Origin: G020353115 sp964389685
GTDB taxonomy: Bacteria; Bacteroidota; Bacteroidia; Bacteroidales; VadinHA17
Direction of reading: 5' to 3'
NCBI GenBank assembly: GCA_964389685.1
Contig: CAYMFM010000023.1
Coordinates: 1 to 50,824 of the forward strand
DNA: 50,824 bases
How positions within the stretch are numbered: position 1 is the stretch's first letter; each line of letters opens with the position of its first letter. The notes below the pieces were generated by a model, which did not search any database, had not been told where the DNA came from, and was given only the letters and a program-made list of their open reading frames with translations. Position numbers and translations under genes: made by a program. Positions 16,613 through 26,213 of this stretch are shown here, piece after piece.

Positions 16613-18067
16613 ATGTCCACCATAAAAAAACCCACGTTATTTCAAGCGTTAATTCCGATCCTGTTTTTAATTCTCTTTCTTACCCTGAATGTAAAGTTTT
16701 TTGCAGATGATACGCTGGGTGGTGCCAATCAGATGGCGTTGATATTAGCTGCCATGGTAGCGGGGATCATAGCATGGAGACTTGGTTTGTCCTGGAATTC
16801 GGTTCGCGACGGCATTGTGAAAAGTATCGGATCTGCCATGCCTTCCATTCTGATACTCTTCCTGATCGGTTCACTGGCTGGCACCTGGATGATCAGTGGT
16901 GTTGTTCCGGCACTGGTCTATTATGGACTGAAGATTTTAAACCCTACCATATTTCTTTTTGCTGCCGTAGTTATCTGTTCTATTGTCTCACTCGCCACGG
17001 GCAGTTCATGGTCGACGGTAGCTACTATCGGGATCGCCCTCCTTGGAATCGGGAGTGCGATGGGTATCCGTGAGGGGATTGTAGCCGGAGCCATCATTTC
17101 AGGTGCCTATTTTGGTGATAAGATGTCTCCCATGTCCGACACAACGAACCTTGCTCCAGCCATGGCGGGTACAGACCTGTTTACGCACATCCGGTATATG
17201 GTAATAACCACGGGGCCCTCCATAATCATTACCATGATTATCTTTCTGATTATGGGATTTACCTATAATTTTAAATCAACACCGGGTGATATTGAAAGCG
17301 TTTTATCAGCAATTGAATCCTCCTTCAACATCACTCCCTGGCTTTTCATTGTTCCTGTATTTCTGATTGTAATCATTATCCGTAAGGTACCTCCTCTTCC
17401 TGCCCTTCTTGCAGGCACGCTGCTCGGTGGAATTTTCGCCATCATTTTTCAACCCCAGATTATTAACCAGGTTTCGGGGATTGATGGCAGTTATCTCAAG
17501 TCGAGTTACATTGTCCTGATGCAATCGATGTTTGGCCCGGTGGAAATTCATACGGCAAACGAGTCGGTCAATGAACTGTTATCCACCCGGGGTATGGCGG
17601 GCATGTTAAATACGATATGGCTGATCCTTGCTGCCATGGTATTTGGCGGGGTAATGGAATCAGCCGGTTTATTGATGAGAATCACGCAGAGTGTTATTAA
17701 ATATGTAAAATCCACCACTGCACTGGTTACATCCACGGTCGGGACCTGTATTTTCTTTAACGTTACCGCTTCAGACCAATATATCTCTATCGTTGTACCG
17801 GGGAGGATGTATTCAAAAACCTTCAGGGATATGAAGCTGAAACCGGAGCTGCTTAGCCGGACGCTTGAAGATTCTGGGACAGTAACGTCTGTATTGATCC
17901 CCTGGAATACCTGCGGTGCTACCCAGTCCAGTGTTCTAGGAGTTCCCACCATGACCTATGCTCCGTTTGCTTTTTTCAACCTGATCAGTCCGCTGATGAC
18001 CATTTTTATGGCGGCTTTCAACATCAAGATCCGGAGGTTTGAAGAGAACGAAGAAGGATTAGAGTAA
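16613..18067 (+). CDS. nhaC: Na+/H+ antiporter NhaC family
   Basis: The 484-residue product is a polytopic inner-membrane protein with about 11-13 hydrophobic segments. Family segments include ATGSSWSTVATIGIALLGIG, GAIISGAYFGDKMSPMSDTT (the conserved GD.MSP.SDTTNLA block), and in the C-terminal half FFNVTASDQYISIVVPGRMY with LEDSGTVTSVLIPWNTCGA. The NhaC family exchanges Na+ for H+. Downstream of the Nqr operon this suggests joint management of the sodium gradient. The frame opens at a GTG (16583), but the ATG at 16613 with MSTIKKPTLFQALIPILF is the usual type of N-terminus. It may have its own promoter, since the small membrane-protein gene before it is on the other strand. Confidence 0.93.
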   Translation: MSTIKKPTLFQALIPILFLILFLTLNVKFFADDTLGGANQMALILAAMVAGIIAWRLGLSWNSVRDGIVKSIGSAMPSILILFLIGSLAGTWMISGVVPALVYYGLKILNPTIFLFAAVVICSIVSLATGSSWSTVATIGIALLGIGSAMGIREGIVAGAIISGAYFGDKMSPMSDTTNLAPAMAGTDLFTHIRYMVITTGPSIIITMIIFLIMGFTYNFKSTPGDIESVLSAIESSFNITPWLFIVPVFLIVIIIRKVPPLPALLAGTLLGGIFAIIFQPQIINQVSGIDGSYLKSSYIVLMQSMFGPVEIHTANESVNELLSTRGMAGMLNTIWLILAAMVFGGVMESAGLLMRITQSVIKYVKSTTALVTSTVGTCIFFNVTASDQYISIVVPGRMYSKTFRDMKLKPELLSRTLEDSGTVTSVLIPWNTCGATQSSVLGVPTMTYAPFAFFNLISPLMTIFMAAFNIKIRRFEENEEGLE

Positions 18068-18445
18068 TGCCATAGGCCCCATAGGTGGCATAGCCATGCC
18101 CATGGCAGATGCCTTTGGCACATCACTATGTGATAAGTTATAGGTTGATAAGTTGATAAGAGAAAAAACAGTTAATTATTAGTGAGACTTGATTTTTACA
18201 AACTTGTGCAGTAAAAATCATCAGTCGAACTCCCGCCTGCCAGCCACAGGCTCGTAAACCCTGCCCGCGGCAGGCGGGCGTCGGGCAGGAATCCCGCTGA
18301 AAGCGGGGTTAGTTCCTAATTGGATGTTGTCCGAAGGACTCCTACGGAGAACGTTCGGTTATTGCAATTTTTTAAATCCACAATCCGCAATTCGCAATTC
18401 GAAATACTTCATCTCCCCGTCACACCATCCTCTTTCCCTATGGCA
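18068..18445. repeat. Non-coding spacer with inverted and dispersed repeats between convergent nhaC and E1 genes
   Basis: No gene is visible. Near the nhaC end the spacer holds ATAAGTTGATAAG-type simple repeats, partly shared with 3530-3555. CCCGCCTGCC at 18232-18241 pairs with GGCAGGCGGG at 18269-18278 (10 bp), and CCCGCT/AGCGGG forms a small hairpin just after it. Bases 18235-18259 are an inverted copy of 15891-15915 (24 of 25). Because the flanking genes converge, these hairpins may act as a two-way terminator. Confidence 0.6.
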
Positions 18446-20878
18446 TTAATAGATCTCCGGGTATTTCTCCGGATTTGTTTCGTGCATGATCGCGTAAATG
18501 GTTTCAAAGACATCCTCCTCATTCGGGTTTGAGAAGTAATCACCATCGGTAGTGTATGCTGGTCGATGTTCTTCGGCTGCCAGGGTTCGTGGTGGTGAAT
18601 CGAGGTAATTGAATCCTCCTCTATCTTCCACCACCCGTTGCATCATATAGGCAGTTGTTCCTCCGGGAACATCTTCATCAAAAAAGAGCACGCGGTTGGT
18701 TTTTTTTATGGATTCGAGGATAATATCATGGGTATCGAATGGCAGCAAGGTTTGTACATCGATCAGTTCGACCGATATGTCGAATTCTGTCAGTTGTTCA
18801 ACCGCCACCTGTGCAATTTTCACACATGATCCATAGGTAACCAGGGTAATGTCTTCTCCTTTCCTGAGGATTTCGGGCACCCCGAGCGGTACGGTGTATT
18901 GCCCGATGTTGGATGGCAGTTTTTCTTTCAATCTGTAACCGTTCAGCGGTTCAATGACAAGTGCGGTATCATCGGCTTGCAGCAGGGTATTGTAAAATCC
19001 GGCTGCCTGGGTCATGTTTCTGGGGACACAGACATAGACACCGCGGATGGAATTGATCACCATGCTAACCGGTGATCCCGAGTGCCATATTCCTTCGAGC
19101 CGGTGACCTCTGGTGCTGACGATTACCGGTGCAACCATATTTCCCCGTGTACGGTAATGGGTAGTAGCCAGGTCATCGCTGAAGGTTTGAAGAGCGTACA
19201 ACAGGTAATCGAGGTACTGAATTTCTGCAATGGGTCTCATGCCGCGGAGGGCAAGGCCGATTCCCTGGCCCAATATTGTGGTTTCGCGTATCCCTGTGTC
19301 CGTGATTCTCAGCTCGCCATATTTTTTCTGCAGTCCTTCGAGGCTTTGATTTACCCCACCAATTTTGCCGGTATCTTCTCCAAAGGTAACCAGAAGTGGA
19401 TTATGTTCGAACAGGTAGTTATAGTTATCACGGAGTATCTCACGTCCAGGAACCATGGGCGAGTCTTCGTTGAATTCGGGTTTAACCTCTTTGACGTTGA
19501 GTGCCGATCTATCCGTTTCATTGTAAACAAATGTATTGTACCGTTCCATGCTGTCCTCATAATTCCGTTTAAGCCAGGCGGAGAGATCTTTTTGCAGCTC
19601 TTTTCGGATTGAACAGTCGAGACATATGTGTCTCAGGATTTTTTTTGCTGAGCTGAAGTTATCCTTGCGTATTGGATTGATCACTTTTTTGAGCTCACCG
19701 GTAATCAGTCCCACCTTATCAATCTTCTCTCTTTTGCACATACAGGATCGGTTATCGATAATTTTGATCAGGGCTTCCCGCTCCGTTTTTATCGGGTCCT
19801 GGAATGCATCCCAGGCATTCTTCCTGGCTTCTTTCGCTTCCTGTTCGGCAATTGCTTCGACCTCATCCAGTTCTTCAGCCGAAGCGATCTCCGATTCGAT
19901 CATCCATTCCCGCATTTTTTTTATCGGATCTAAATCCTTTTCCCACTGAAGCCGTTCAGGGCTTTTATACCGTTCATGGGATCCGGATGTTGAGTGTCCC
20001 AGGGGCTGGGTTACTTCAGTAATGTGAAACAATACCGGTACATGTTCCTCACGGCAAATGGGTATCCCTTCTTCATACATTTTACACAGACCTGGATAAT
20101 CCCAGCCCTTACCATGATATATAAGAATACCGGGATTATCTTTATCCCGTTCAAAACCCTTGAGAATTTCAGAAATACTTCCTTTGGTCGTCTGGTATTC
20201 GCGGGGGACGGAAATTCCATATCCATCATCCCAGACCGATAGTGCTAACGGGACCTGCAGTACTCCGGCAGCATTCATGGTCTCAAAAAAGTGTCCTTCG
20301 GTTGTGCTGGCATCACCGATAGATCCGAATGCTACTTCATTTCCCTGAATGGACAGATTGGTATAATCGTGCAGCTCTTTATTTTGCCTGAACAGTTTTG
20401 ATGCATAGGCAAGGCCAAGTAACCGTGGCATTTGACCTGCTGTTGGTGAGATGTCAGCTGACGAATTCTTCTGTTTTGTCAGCTCTCTCCAGCTGCCATC
20501 GGGATTGATATTCGGTGTAGAAAAGTGATTATTGAATGATCTTCCTCCGTTTCCCGGGTTGAGTTTGCCATCGGTATTTCCATACAATTGGTGAAAAAAC
20601 TCTTCAGCAGTGAATAATTCTGCAGCCATCATCCAGGTCTGGTCTCTGTAATAACCTGATCGCCAGTCACCATTCCTGAACTGTTTGGCAAGAGCCAATT
20701 GTGCAATCTCTTTGCCGTCGCCGAAGATTCCGAATTTGGCTTTTCCGGTGAGCACTTCCCGTCTGCCGATAATGCTGATGTTTCGGCTAAGGTTAGCCAG
20801 CTTAAAGTCACTGATCACTTCCTTTTTAAAATCTTCAAAGGAGATGTTACGTTTCTCTTTTGTCTCGTTTTCACTCAT
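18446..20878 (-). CDS. 2-oxoacid dehydrogenase E1 component, fused alpha and beta subunits
   Basis: The 810-residue product joins an E1-alpha domain (about residues 20-380) to an E1-beta domain (about 470-800). The thiamine diphosphate site is GSIGDASTTEG at residues 186-195 with an Asn at 202 (a G-D-x...N motif). The phosphorylation-loop region resembles HSTSGSHERYKS. The beta part has FGEDTGKIGGVNQSLEGL, GIGLALRGMRPIAEIQYLDY, TRGHRLEGIWHSGSP and EVQTLLPFD-like VELIDVQTLLPFD. E1 decarboxylates a 2-oxoacid (branched-chain or pyruvate) and passes the acyl group to E2. An E2 gene lies on the same strand at 29267-30598, separated by the AlgH and PorE-like genes. Substrate choice cannot be read from sequence. 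The linker (about 385-460) includes a cysteine-rich patch (CMCKREK, CLDCS). Confidence 0.93.
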   Translation of the reverse strand: MSENETKEKRNISFEDFKKEVISDFKLANLSRNISIIGRREVLTGKAKFGIFGDGKEIAQLALAKQFRNGDWRSGYYRDQTWMMAAELFTAEEFFHQLYGNTDGKLNPGNGGRSFNNHFSTPNINPDGSWRELTKQKNSSADISPTAGQMPRLLGLAYASKLFRQNKELHDYTNLSIQGNEVAFGSIGDASTTEGHFFETMNAAGVLQVPLALSVWDDGYGISVPREYQTTKGSISEILKGFERDKDNPGILIYHGKGWDYPGLCKMYEEGIPICREEHVPVLFHITEVTQPLGHSTSGSHERYKSPERLQWEKDLDPIKKMREWMIESEIASAEELDEVEAIAEQEAKEARKNAWDAFQDPIKTEREALIKIIDNRSCMCKREKIDKVGLITGELKKVINPIRKDNFSSAKKILRHICLDCSIRKELQKDLSAWLKRNYEDSMERYNTFVYNETDRSALNVKEVKPEFNEDSPMVPGREILRDNYNYLFEHNPLLVTFGEDTGKIGGVNQSLEGLQKKYGELRITDTGIRETTILGQGIGLALRGMRPIAEIQYLDYLLYALQTFSDDLATTHYRTRGNMVAPVIVSTRGHRLEGIWHSGSPVSMVINSIRGVYVCVPRNMTQAAGFYNTLLQADDTALVIEPLNGYRLKEKLPSNIGQYTVPLGVPEILRKGEDITLVTYGSCVKIAQVAVEQLTEFDISVELIDVQTLLPFDTHDIILESIKKTNRVLFFDEDVPGGTTAYMMQRVVEDRGGFNYLDSPPRTLAAEEHRPAYTTDGDYFSNPNEEDVFETIYAIMHETNPEKYPEIY

Positions 20879-20921
20879 AATGGATAATGAATAAGAATGT
20901 TGTCGTGTAAAAAATGTGGAG

Positions 20922-20929
20922 CAAATTTA
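20922..20929 (-). promoter_or_regulatory. -7 element upstream of the E1 gene
   Basis: On the minus strand the sequence reads TAAATTTG, a perfect TAnnTTTG, ending about 44 bases before the E1 ATG. The -33 region holds only T-rich sequence without a clear TTTG, so the assignment is moderate. Confidence 0.45.
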
Positions 20930-21315
20930 ATAAGAATTATTCTAAATAAAAATCCACCTTTCGCGGGTCGAATTTCGTTGTTCGTCAGAAAAATGTATAA
21001 AGACAAACAACGCAAGAAAACGTAGTTTTAATGAATATACCGACGTAGAGACGCCATGCATGGCGTCTCTACTCGTACTGCGAACTGCCATCAACACATT
21101 TCCTGCCCACAGTCGTCTGCCAAGTCTGCAGACAGTCAGTACGGGGGAATTCTTCCTTCGCCTTCTTGTCCTCCGTAGCATTCTTTGACCACCGAAGTCT
21201 TGACGAAGGTGGTGGCGGAGGAGGCGGGGGCCTCAGCCTCAAATTCTGCCTTTTTCAAGGCATTTAAGGCAATTAAGGCATTTTTTTCATTTCCTTACGG
21301 TAGAAATTCAACCCG
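20930..21315. repeat. Non-coding spacer with a 28-bp perfect palindrome
   Basis: No gene is visible; an 79-codon frame on the minus strand has a repetitive basic composition and no domain. Bases 21045-21072 form a perfect palindrome whose half is GTAGAGACGCCATG. A related one lies at 35078-35105, and both are preceded by a similar 30-40 base leader containing GAAAACGTA and ATACCGAC. The right part (21150-21290) has GGAGG/CCTCC-rich and GCATTTAAGGCA-type simple repeats. Confidence 0.65.
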
Positions 21316-21909
21316 TTAATTCATCCCCGGGTTTTCAGGGAAATTAGCCCAGAGCTTATACTTTTTGCCCATTTCCTTCAGGGTAGTTTTCCAGATATCA
21401 TCATCCACGGATTTCATGATAATTTTTGGGGGAAGTTCGGAGATTACCCATGAATTTTCGGAGATTTCGTTTTCAAGTTGTTTTGGTTTCCAGCCGGCGT
21501 ATCCTACAAAGAAGCGGATTTGATCTTTTTGTATCAAACCTGATTTTACAAGGCTTTTTACCGTATCGAAATCCCCTCCCCAGTAGATGTTTTTGTATAC
21601 TTTAACACTGTTGGGTATCTGGTCTCCAAGGGTATGGATATAGTGAATGGTATTGGTGCCAACCGGGCCGCCCAGGGATATTTCTGCTTCAGTTTCAGGG
21701 AAATCTTCGAGGACCTCATTTACCGGGATCTTAACCGGTTTATTAAGGACAAATCCGACGGTTCCCTTTTCGTTATGCTCGGTAAGAAAAACAATGGAAC
21801 GTTTGAAGTATATATCGGCAAGGAACGGTTCAGATATCAAAATCCTTCCCTGTTTCGGTTTGATATTCTTTCCTACTGAAAAAAAGTCATAATCAAGCTC
21901 CATACTCAT
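21316..21909 (-). CDS. YqgE/AlgH family protein
   Basis: The 197-residue product matches the single-domain YqgE/AlgH family. The signature QGRILISEPFLADIYFKRS continues into VFLTEHNEKGTVGFVLNKP (about residues 20-57), and LGGPV (about 79-83) and FVGYAGWKPKQLENEI (about 134-149) follow. The family is widespread and structurally known, but its biochemical role is not established; AlgH was first named from alginate regulation in Pseudomonas. The start is the ATG at 21909, with a second ATG two codons later. It stands between the E1 gene and the PorE-like cluster. Confidence 0.93.
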   Translation of the reverse strand: MSMELDYDFFSVGKNIKPKQGRILISEPFLADIYFKRSIVFLTEHNEKGTVGFVLNKPVKIPVNEVLEDFPETEAEISLGGPVGTNTIHYIHTLGDQIPNSVKVYKNIYWGGDFDTVKSLVKSGLIQKDQIRFFVGYAGWKPKQLENEISENSWVISELPPKIIMKSVDDDIWKTTLKEMGKKYKLWANFPENPGMN

Positions 21910-22036
21910 GTCTCCGTTCTGGTACCAAATTAAGAATTATTTTAATACTGTACAAAAACTGAACCAATCGCAAGCAGGAGATCTCAAGCGGTAAAAACGT
22001 CAGTCTGGATGTTGTTTCCGGCAGGGATCAGAAAAT

Positions 22037-24076
22037 TTATTTTTCCTGATTTTTAATCTTCAGGATGATGATATTTTCTGGTGCCGGATCGTCAAAACCG
22101 AAACCAACCCGGCGGTTCAGTCTTCGTCCTTCGGAATCATCTGTTCCATCCGGGAAGCTGTTTCTGGCCACCGGCTGTGATTCTCCTTTCCAGAGTGGTT
22201 TCAACCGTTCGGCGTCAATGCCTCTTTTTGTTAGGTAGGCAAGCACAGCGAGTGCTCTTTTTTTCGAGAGGCTCATATTGTACGATTCACTTCCGCGTGA
22301 ATCAGTATGACCGATTATGATAAGGTGGATGGTTGTATCCTGCTGCAGTATCTGGAGAAGATGGCCCAGTTCACGGGTTGCTGTTTTTGAGAAGCTACAA
22401 TCGTCAAAGGCAAACAATACCGGGCTGATCGTATCGATTTTTTCCTCTTTTTCCACTTCAGCCGGTGGTGGCTCAATTTCTGCTGTTAACAGGGCATTCA
22501 TCTCAACAGGAGTAGTGAGATTTTGCGGCAGGATGGTCAGGTTTTCCGACACCTTTTTGAAGCCATCTTTCTCAAAAACCAAAAGGTACTCTCCCGGGTT
22601 GGTTCGGAGTGCATACTCACCGTTACTGTGCTCGACGGTATATGAAATGAGGGTGTCCTCATTGGGAGCATTGATAAGGCTAACCTGAACATTTTCATCC
22701 AATCTATTTTGTTCTCCAAGCAACCCCACTCTTCCAGTTATCAATGCTTTCCTGGGATATTGATCGGAATAGAATTCAAACTCATAAATGTTTTGTCCTG
22801 ACGCATCATATCTGGACATATAGCCAAGCCGGAGTGGATCGATTCCGGGTAACGAACCCGGAGTAAAATGGATATCATCATCGGTCGTGTTTAGCGGGCA
22901 CCCGATATTTTGGGGTTCTGACCAGGTATCATCCCCATTTTTCCGGCAATAGAAAATATCATATCCTCCCATTCCGGGATGTCCGGTTGAGCTAAAGAAG
23001 AGTATTTGTCCGTCCATAGACAGGAATGGAGTATGTTCATGGTAGGGTGTATTAACCGGTTCTCCAAGATTAGTAGGGTCACCCCATTCTCCCTCATCAT
23101 CCAGTGTTGATTCATAAATGTCCAATCCTCCCAATCCTCCATTTCTATTGCTGACAAAGTAGAGTGTTTTCCCGTCCGGACTCAGGCAGGCATGTATTTC
23201 ATCTTCGAAAGTATTCAATGCGAGGGGTGATACCGGCATCCATCGTCCGTTGCGGTAACTGCTTTCAAAAAGATCGAAATGGGAGTTCTCCCAGTGGATC
23301 AGGAACAGTTTTTTCCTGTGGTAGGAGATGGAAGAAGGTAAAAAGTCCCCATCCGATTCCAGTTCCATCGTAATGTTCCTGGGTTTTTCCCACACACCGT
23401 TTTTCAGGTCCGATTGAAAGACTGCATAATAATGTTCACGCTCGCTTGCGAATACCATCGTAGAGCCATCTCCGGAAAGCGAGGGTAAGAAATTGCTGGT
23501 TCCGATATTTAGGTTGCCGGCATTCCTGATGTCCAGATCAACGGGTGATTCCTGCATTTTAAGGGCAAGTTCACAACTCCTGATCTCCATGTCTGTCTGG
23601 AGCAGGTAATCTTCGATCTCATTCTGAAGGAGCGGTTTATTTCTGTATCTTTTCTGTGCCTCTAATGCTTCTTCCTTAAAAAGGGTATATTGTTCCAGCG
23701 CTTTGCTGAGTTCGTTATTTGCGTGATATGCCATACCCAACAGAAGCCTTGATTCACCCGGGGCTTTTTTTTCTGTATACTCATCGGATTTGGATTCCCA
23801 GCTTGCATTGATAATTGCTTTTTCGAGATGCGGGATGGCTTTCTGTTTTTCGCCGGGTATATGAAGGAAGGAGTAGCCGATCTTAAAATGCAGGTTGGCA
23901 TGATCGATTCCGGTATCAGCCAGTGAAAGAAAGAGGGGCAGTGCCTCTTCATAGCGATCGTAGATCAGGTGGAATTCAGCATCATAAAACTGTTTTTCGG
24001 GATCAAAATCATCCTGTGCGGTGACAGCAGAGAGAGACACCACAGTTATCACTATGAATGAAAAGATCAGTCTCAT
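22037..24076 (-). CDS. PorE-like envelope protein: TPR, PD40 propeller, carboxypeptidase-regulatory-like and OmpA domains (copy A)
   Basis: The 679-residue product has a signal peptide (residues 1-20) and N-terminal TPR helices (about 25-160, with LHFKIGYSFLHIPGEKQKAIPHLEKAI, split here as LHFKIGYSFLHIPGEK and QKAIPHLEKAI). Next comes a PD40 beta-propeller (about 190-430) with repeated LSPDGKTLYFVSNR and LSMDGQILFFSSTG blocks, a carboxypeptidase-regulatory-like fold (about 445-530, with SNGEYALRTNPGEYLLVFEKDG), and a C-terminal OmpA domain (about 555-675) with IIGHTDSRGSESYN, LSKKRA and GRRLNRRVGF, which should bind peptidoglycan. This is the domain order of PorE (PG1058), a T9SS component of Porphyromonas. 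It is the third of three tandem relatives, following copy B by 82 bases. Confidence 0.88.
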   Translation of the reverse strand: MRLIFSFIVITVVSLSAVTAQDDFDPEKQFYDAEFHLIYDRYEEALPLFLSLADTGIDHANLHFKIGYSFLHIPGEKQKAIPHLEKAIINASWESKSDEYTEKKAPGESRLLLGMAYHANNELSKALEQYTLFKEEALEAQKRYRNKPLLQNEIEDYLLQTDMEIRSCELALKMQESPVDLDIRNAGNLNIGTSNFLPSLSGDGSTMVFASEREHYYAVFQSDLKNGVWEKPRNITMELESDGDFLPSSISYHRKKLFLIHWENSHFDLFESSYRNGRWMPVSPLALNTFEDEIHACLSPDGKTLYFVSNRNGGLGGLDIYESTLDDEGEWGDPTNLGEPVNTPYHEHTPFLSMDGQILFFSSTGHPGMGGYDIFYCRKNGDDTWSEPQNIGCPLNTTDDDIHFTPGSLPGIDPLRLGYMSRYDASGQNIYEFEFYSDQYPRKALITGRVGLLGEQNRLDENVQVSLINAPNEDTLISYTVEHSNGEYALRTNPGEYLLVFEKDGFKKVSENLTILPQNLTTPVEMNALLTAEIEPPPAEVEKEEKIDTISPVLFAFDDCSFSKTATRELGHLLQILQQDTTIHLIIIGHTDSRGSESYNMSLSKKRALAVLAYLTKRGIDAERLKPLWKGESQPVARNSFPDGTDDSEGRRLNRRVGFGFDDPAPENIIILKIKNQEK

Positions 24077-24158
24077 AATCCTGGTCTAAATATACGAGAC
24101 CTGCAGGAGTGTGGCACTCAGATATCTCCGGTTGAACGTAAACGGACAGAGTCCAATA

Positions 24159-26144
24159 CTATTTTATTTTCAATCCTTCAGGGACTTCGATTTCCTCGGT
24201 AACAATTGCTTCATTCTCAGAATGAATAACTTGTAACTCAACCCGTCTGTTCAGTTCTCTTCCCCGGGGGCAATCGGAACCATCCTGATTGGTGTTGATT
24301 GCAACTGGCAAACTCTCTCCGGCGCCGGTAATTTTAAACCGGTTTTTGTCTATTCCTTTTCCTGTGAGATACCTGACGGTTGAATTTGCTCTGTTGTTGG
24401 ACAGTCTTTTGTTGTAAGCATCGCTGCCTTTGGAATCAGTATGTCCGATGATCTCCAATCTCAGATCAGAATTCTCACCCATGATCTCAGCCAGGTTCTC
24501 CAATTTTGGTTTTTCACTTTCTTTTATGGAATAATCATCAAAGTCGAAGAAGATCGTTCGAAGGATAATTTTCTCTACCGGTTTTAGTGCTGCGTCCACG
24601 GTGATTTGAGCCAGGGAATAGTCAAAGGGCACTGTGATCTCTTTTGCGGTTGACTGGTATCCTTCTCCTTCGAACAGCAATTGATACTCTCCCGGATCTT
24701 TGGTTTTATAGGAAAAGATACCATCTTTCGGGTCAGCTGTCAGGACAGAAACTGTTTGTTTTTCAGCTTTATCAATCACGCTTATTTTCAGGTCCTTGTC
24801 GTAATCTTCCGGTTTATCGAGGAGGGTAACCACCCCGTTTACATCAATCTCTCTTGGATTCTTATCGGAATAGATTATGATCCAGTAGATATCTTCTTCT
24901 CCAACGCCTCCTTTCGGATCATACATTGTAAAGAGGCCATTTATTCCGTTGTTTACCGGAACAAAATGGAGGTTATCGTCAGTGGTATTCAGCGGAAATC
25001 CAAGGTTTGCTGGTGCGCTCCATTGATTATCTTCATCCAATGTCGAGTAGAAGATATCGAAACCACCCATATTTTTGTGTCCCTGTGAGCTGAAATAGAG
25101 GGTTTTCCCATCTTCAGTAAGGTAGGGAGTGTCTTCGTTAAACTGGGTGTTCACAGTGGGTCCAAGATTTACAGCAGGTCCCCAGTCACCAATTGCTTCA
25201 TTCCATTCTGATTTATAGATATCCAGTCCGCCATACCCCTCCTTCCGGTTACTTGTGAAATAGAGGGTTTTTCCGTCGGGAGAAAGTGAGGCGTGTGACT
25301 CCCAGTATTTTGTATTGATATTTTTATTCAGTTTTTCAGCGGTGGTCCATGTACCGTCTTCCAGTTTGCTGGAGTAAATATCGCTATTAAAGTTATCATC
25401 TTTCGCAAGGAGGAGTTGATTACCCGTGAAGGATAGGGCAGCGGTATAAAGATCTCCGTCAGATTGCACCTGGGGAGTCAGGTTTACCGGTGGGCTCCAA
25501 TCCTCTCCTTCTCTGGTAGCATAGAATATTGCATCATAAAATGCCAATCCTGACATAAAGACAAGCGTATTCTTATCACCTGAAATTATCGGGTTGAAGT
25601 TAGGATTATCATCATTTACATTTTCTCCCAGCAGGGTTCTATCATAAGGAACCGGATTTTTCATCAGTTCCTCTGCCGTTTTACAGGCTTCGATTTGCTT
25701 CTCTACAAAATTTACATTGATTGTATCAGCCGGATCGAGGAATTCAAGGTATTTTGTATATGCCCGTGAGGCTTTGGTGAATTCCTGCTGGATCAGGTAT
25801 GCATTCCCCAGATAGTAGTATGCATCCACGGGTGCACGATCTTCATTGAAATTTCCTTCCCGGTATGAAAGGGAACTATTTTTTGAAGCAAATTCGAGAA
25901 AAACCACTGATCTTATTTTCTGACCCGGGATATTGAGATAACATATTCCGATCCGGTAATTGATGTTGGCATTTTCAGGATGGATTTCGTATAATTGAAG
26001 ATATCCTGGCAATGCATCAACATATTCTTCATAGAGCATAAAATATTCGGCATCGAGGAAAATTCCTTTTGGATCCTGGGTTTCCTGTGCGATGGCCAAA
26101 GAGATAATGAAAAGTGCAAGAATGATTGTAATTGTTCGTTTCAT
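24159..26144 (-). CDS. PorE-like envelope protein: TPR, PD40 propeller, carboxypeptidase-regulatory-like and OmpA domains (copy B)
   Basis: From the ATG at 26144 the product has 661 residues, with a signal peptide (MKRTITIILALFIISLAIAQ). The frame is open 26 codons upstream, but that extension adds a second hydrophobic stretch and is unlikely. The domain order is that of copy A: TPR (YRIGICYLNIPGQK), PD40 repeats (LSPDGKTLYFTSNR, LTEDGKTLYFSSQG), a regulatory-like beta domain (GIFSYKTKDPGEYQLLFEGEG) and OmpA (IIGHTDSKGSDAYN, LSNNRA, GRELNRRVEL). It is predicted to sit in the periplasm on peptidoglycan. A hairpin and a promoter-like element separate it from the third relative upstream, so it may start its own transcript with copy A. 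Confidence 0.88.
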   Translation of the reverse strand: MKRTITIILALFIISLAIAQETQDPKGIFLDAEYFMLYEEYVDALPGYLQLYEIHPENANINYRIGICYLNIPGQKIRSVVFLEFASKNSSLSYREGNFNEDRAPVDAYYYLGNAYLIQQEFTKASRAYTKYLEFLDPADTINVNFVEKQIEACKTAEELMKNPVPYDRTLLGENVNDDNPNFNPIISGDKNTLVFMSGLAFYDAIFYATREGEDWSPPVNLTPQVQSDGDLYTAALSFTGNQLLLAKDDNFNSDIYSSKLEDGTWTTAEKLNKNINTKYWESHASLSPDGKTLYFTSNRKEGYGGLDIYKSEWNEAIGDWGPAVNLGPTVNTQFNEDTPYLTEDGKTLYFSSQGHKNMGGFDIFYSTLDEDNQWSAPANLGFPLNTTDDNLHFVPVNNGINGLFTMYDPKGGVGEEDIYWIIIYSDKNPREIDVNGVVTLLDKPEDYDKDLKISVIDKAEKQTVSVLTADPKDGIFSYKTKDPGEYQLLFEGEGYQSTAKEITVPFDYSLAQITVDAALKPVEKIILRTIFFDFDDYSIKESEKPKLENLAEIMGENSDLRLEIIGHTDSKGSDAYNKRLSNNRANSTVRYLTGKGIDKNRFKITGAGESLPVAINTNQDGSDCPRGRELNRRVELQVIHSENEAIVTEEIEVPEGLKIK

Positions 26145-26167
26145 ATCTTCAGGTATTTCAGGTATAA

Positions 26168-26202
26168 CAAATTTAACAATATAATTGGTTAAAAAAAACA
26201 AA
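26168..26202 (-). promoter_or_regulatory. Promoter upstream of PorE-like copy B
   Basis: On the minus strand the sequence shows TTTG (26199-26202) and then, 23 bases on, TAAATTTG (26168-26175), which match both Bacteroidota promoter boxes, although the spacing is a little long. The start of transcription would be about 20 bases upstream of the ATG at 26144. Confidence 0.5.
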
Positions 26203-26213
26203 ATGAAGATACA

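Noticed and set aside
20942..21181. Open frame of 79 codons on the minus strand overlapping the 28-bp palindrome
   Set aside because: It crosses the palindrome and GGAGG-type simple repeats; the arginine-rich product looks like an artefact of these repeats.
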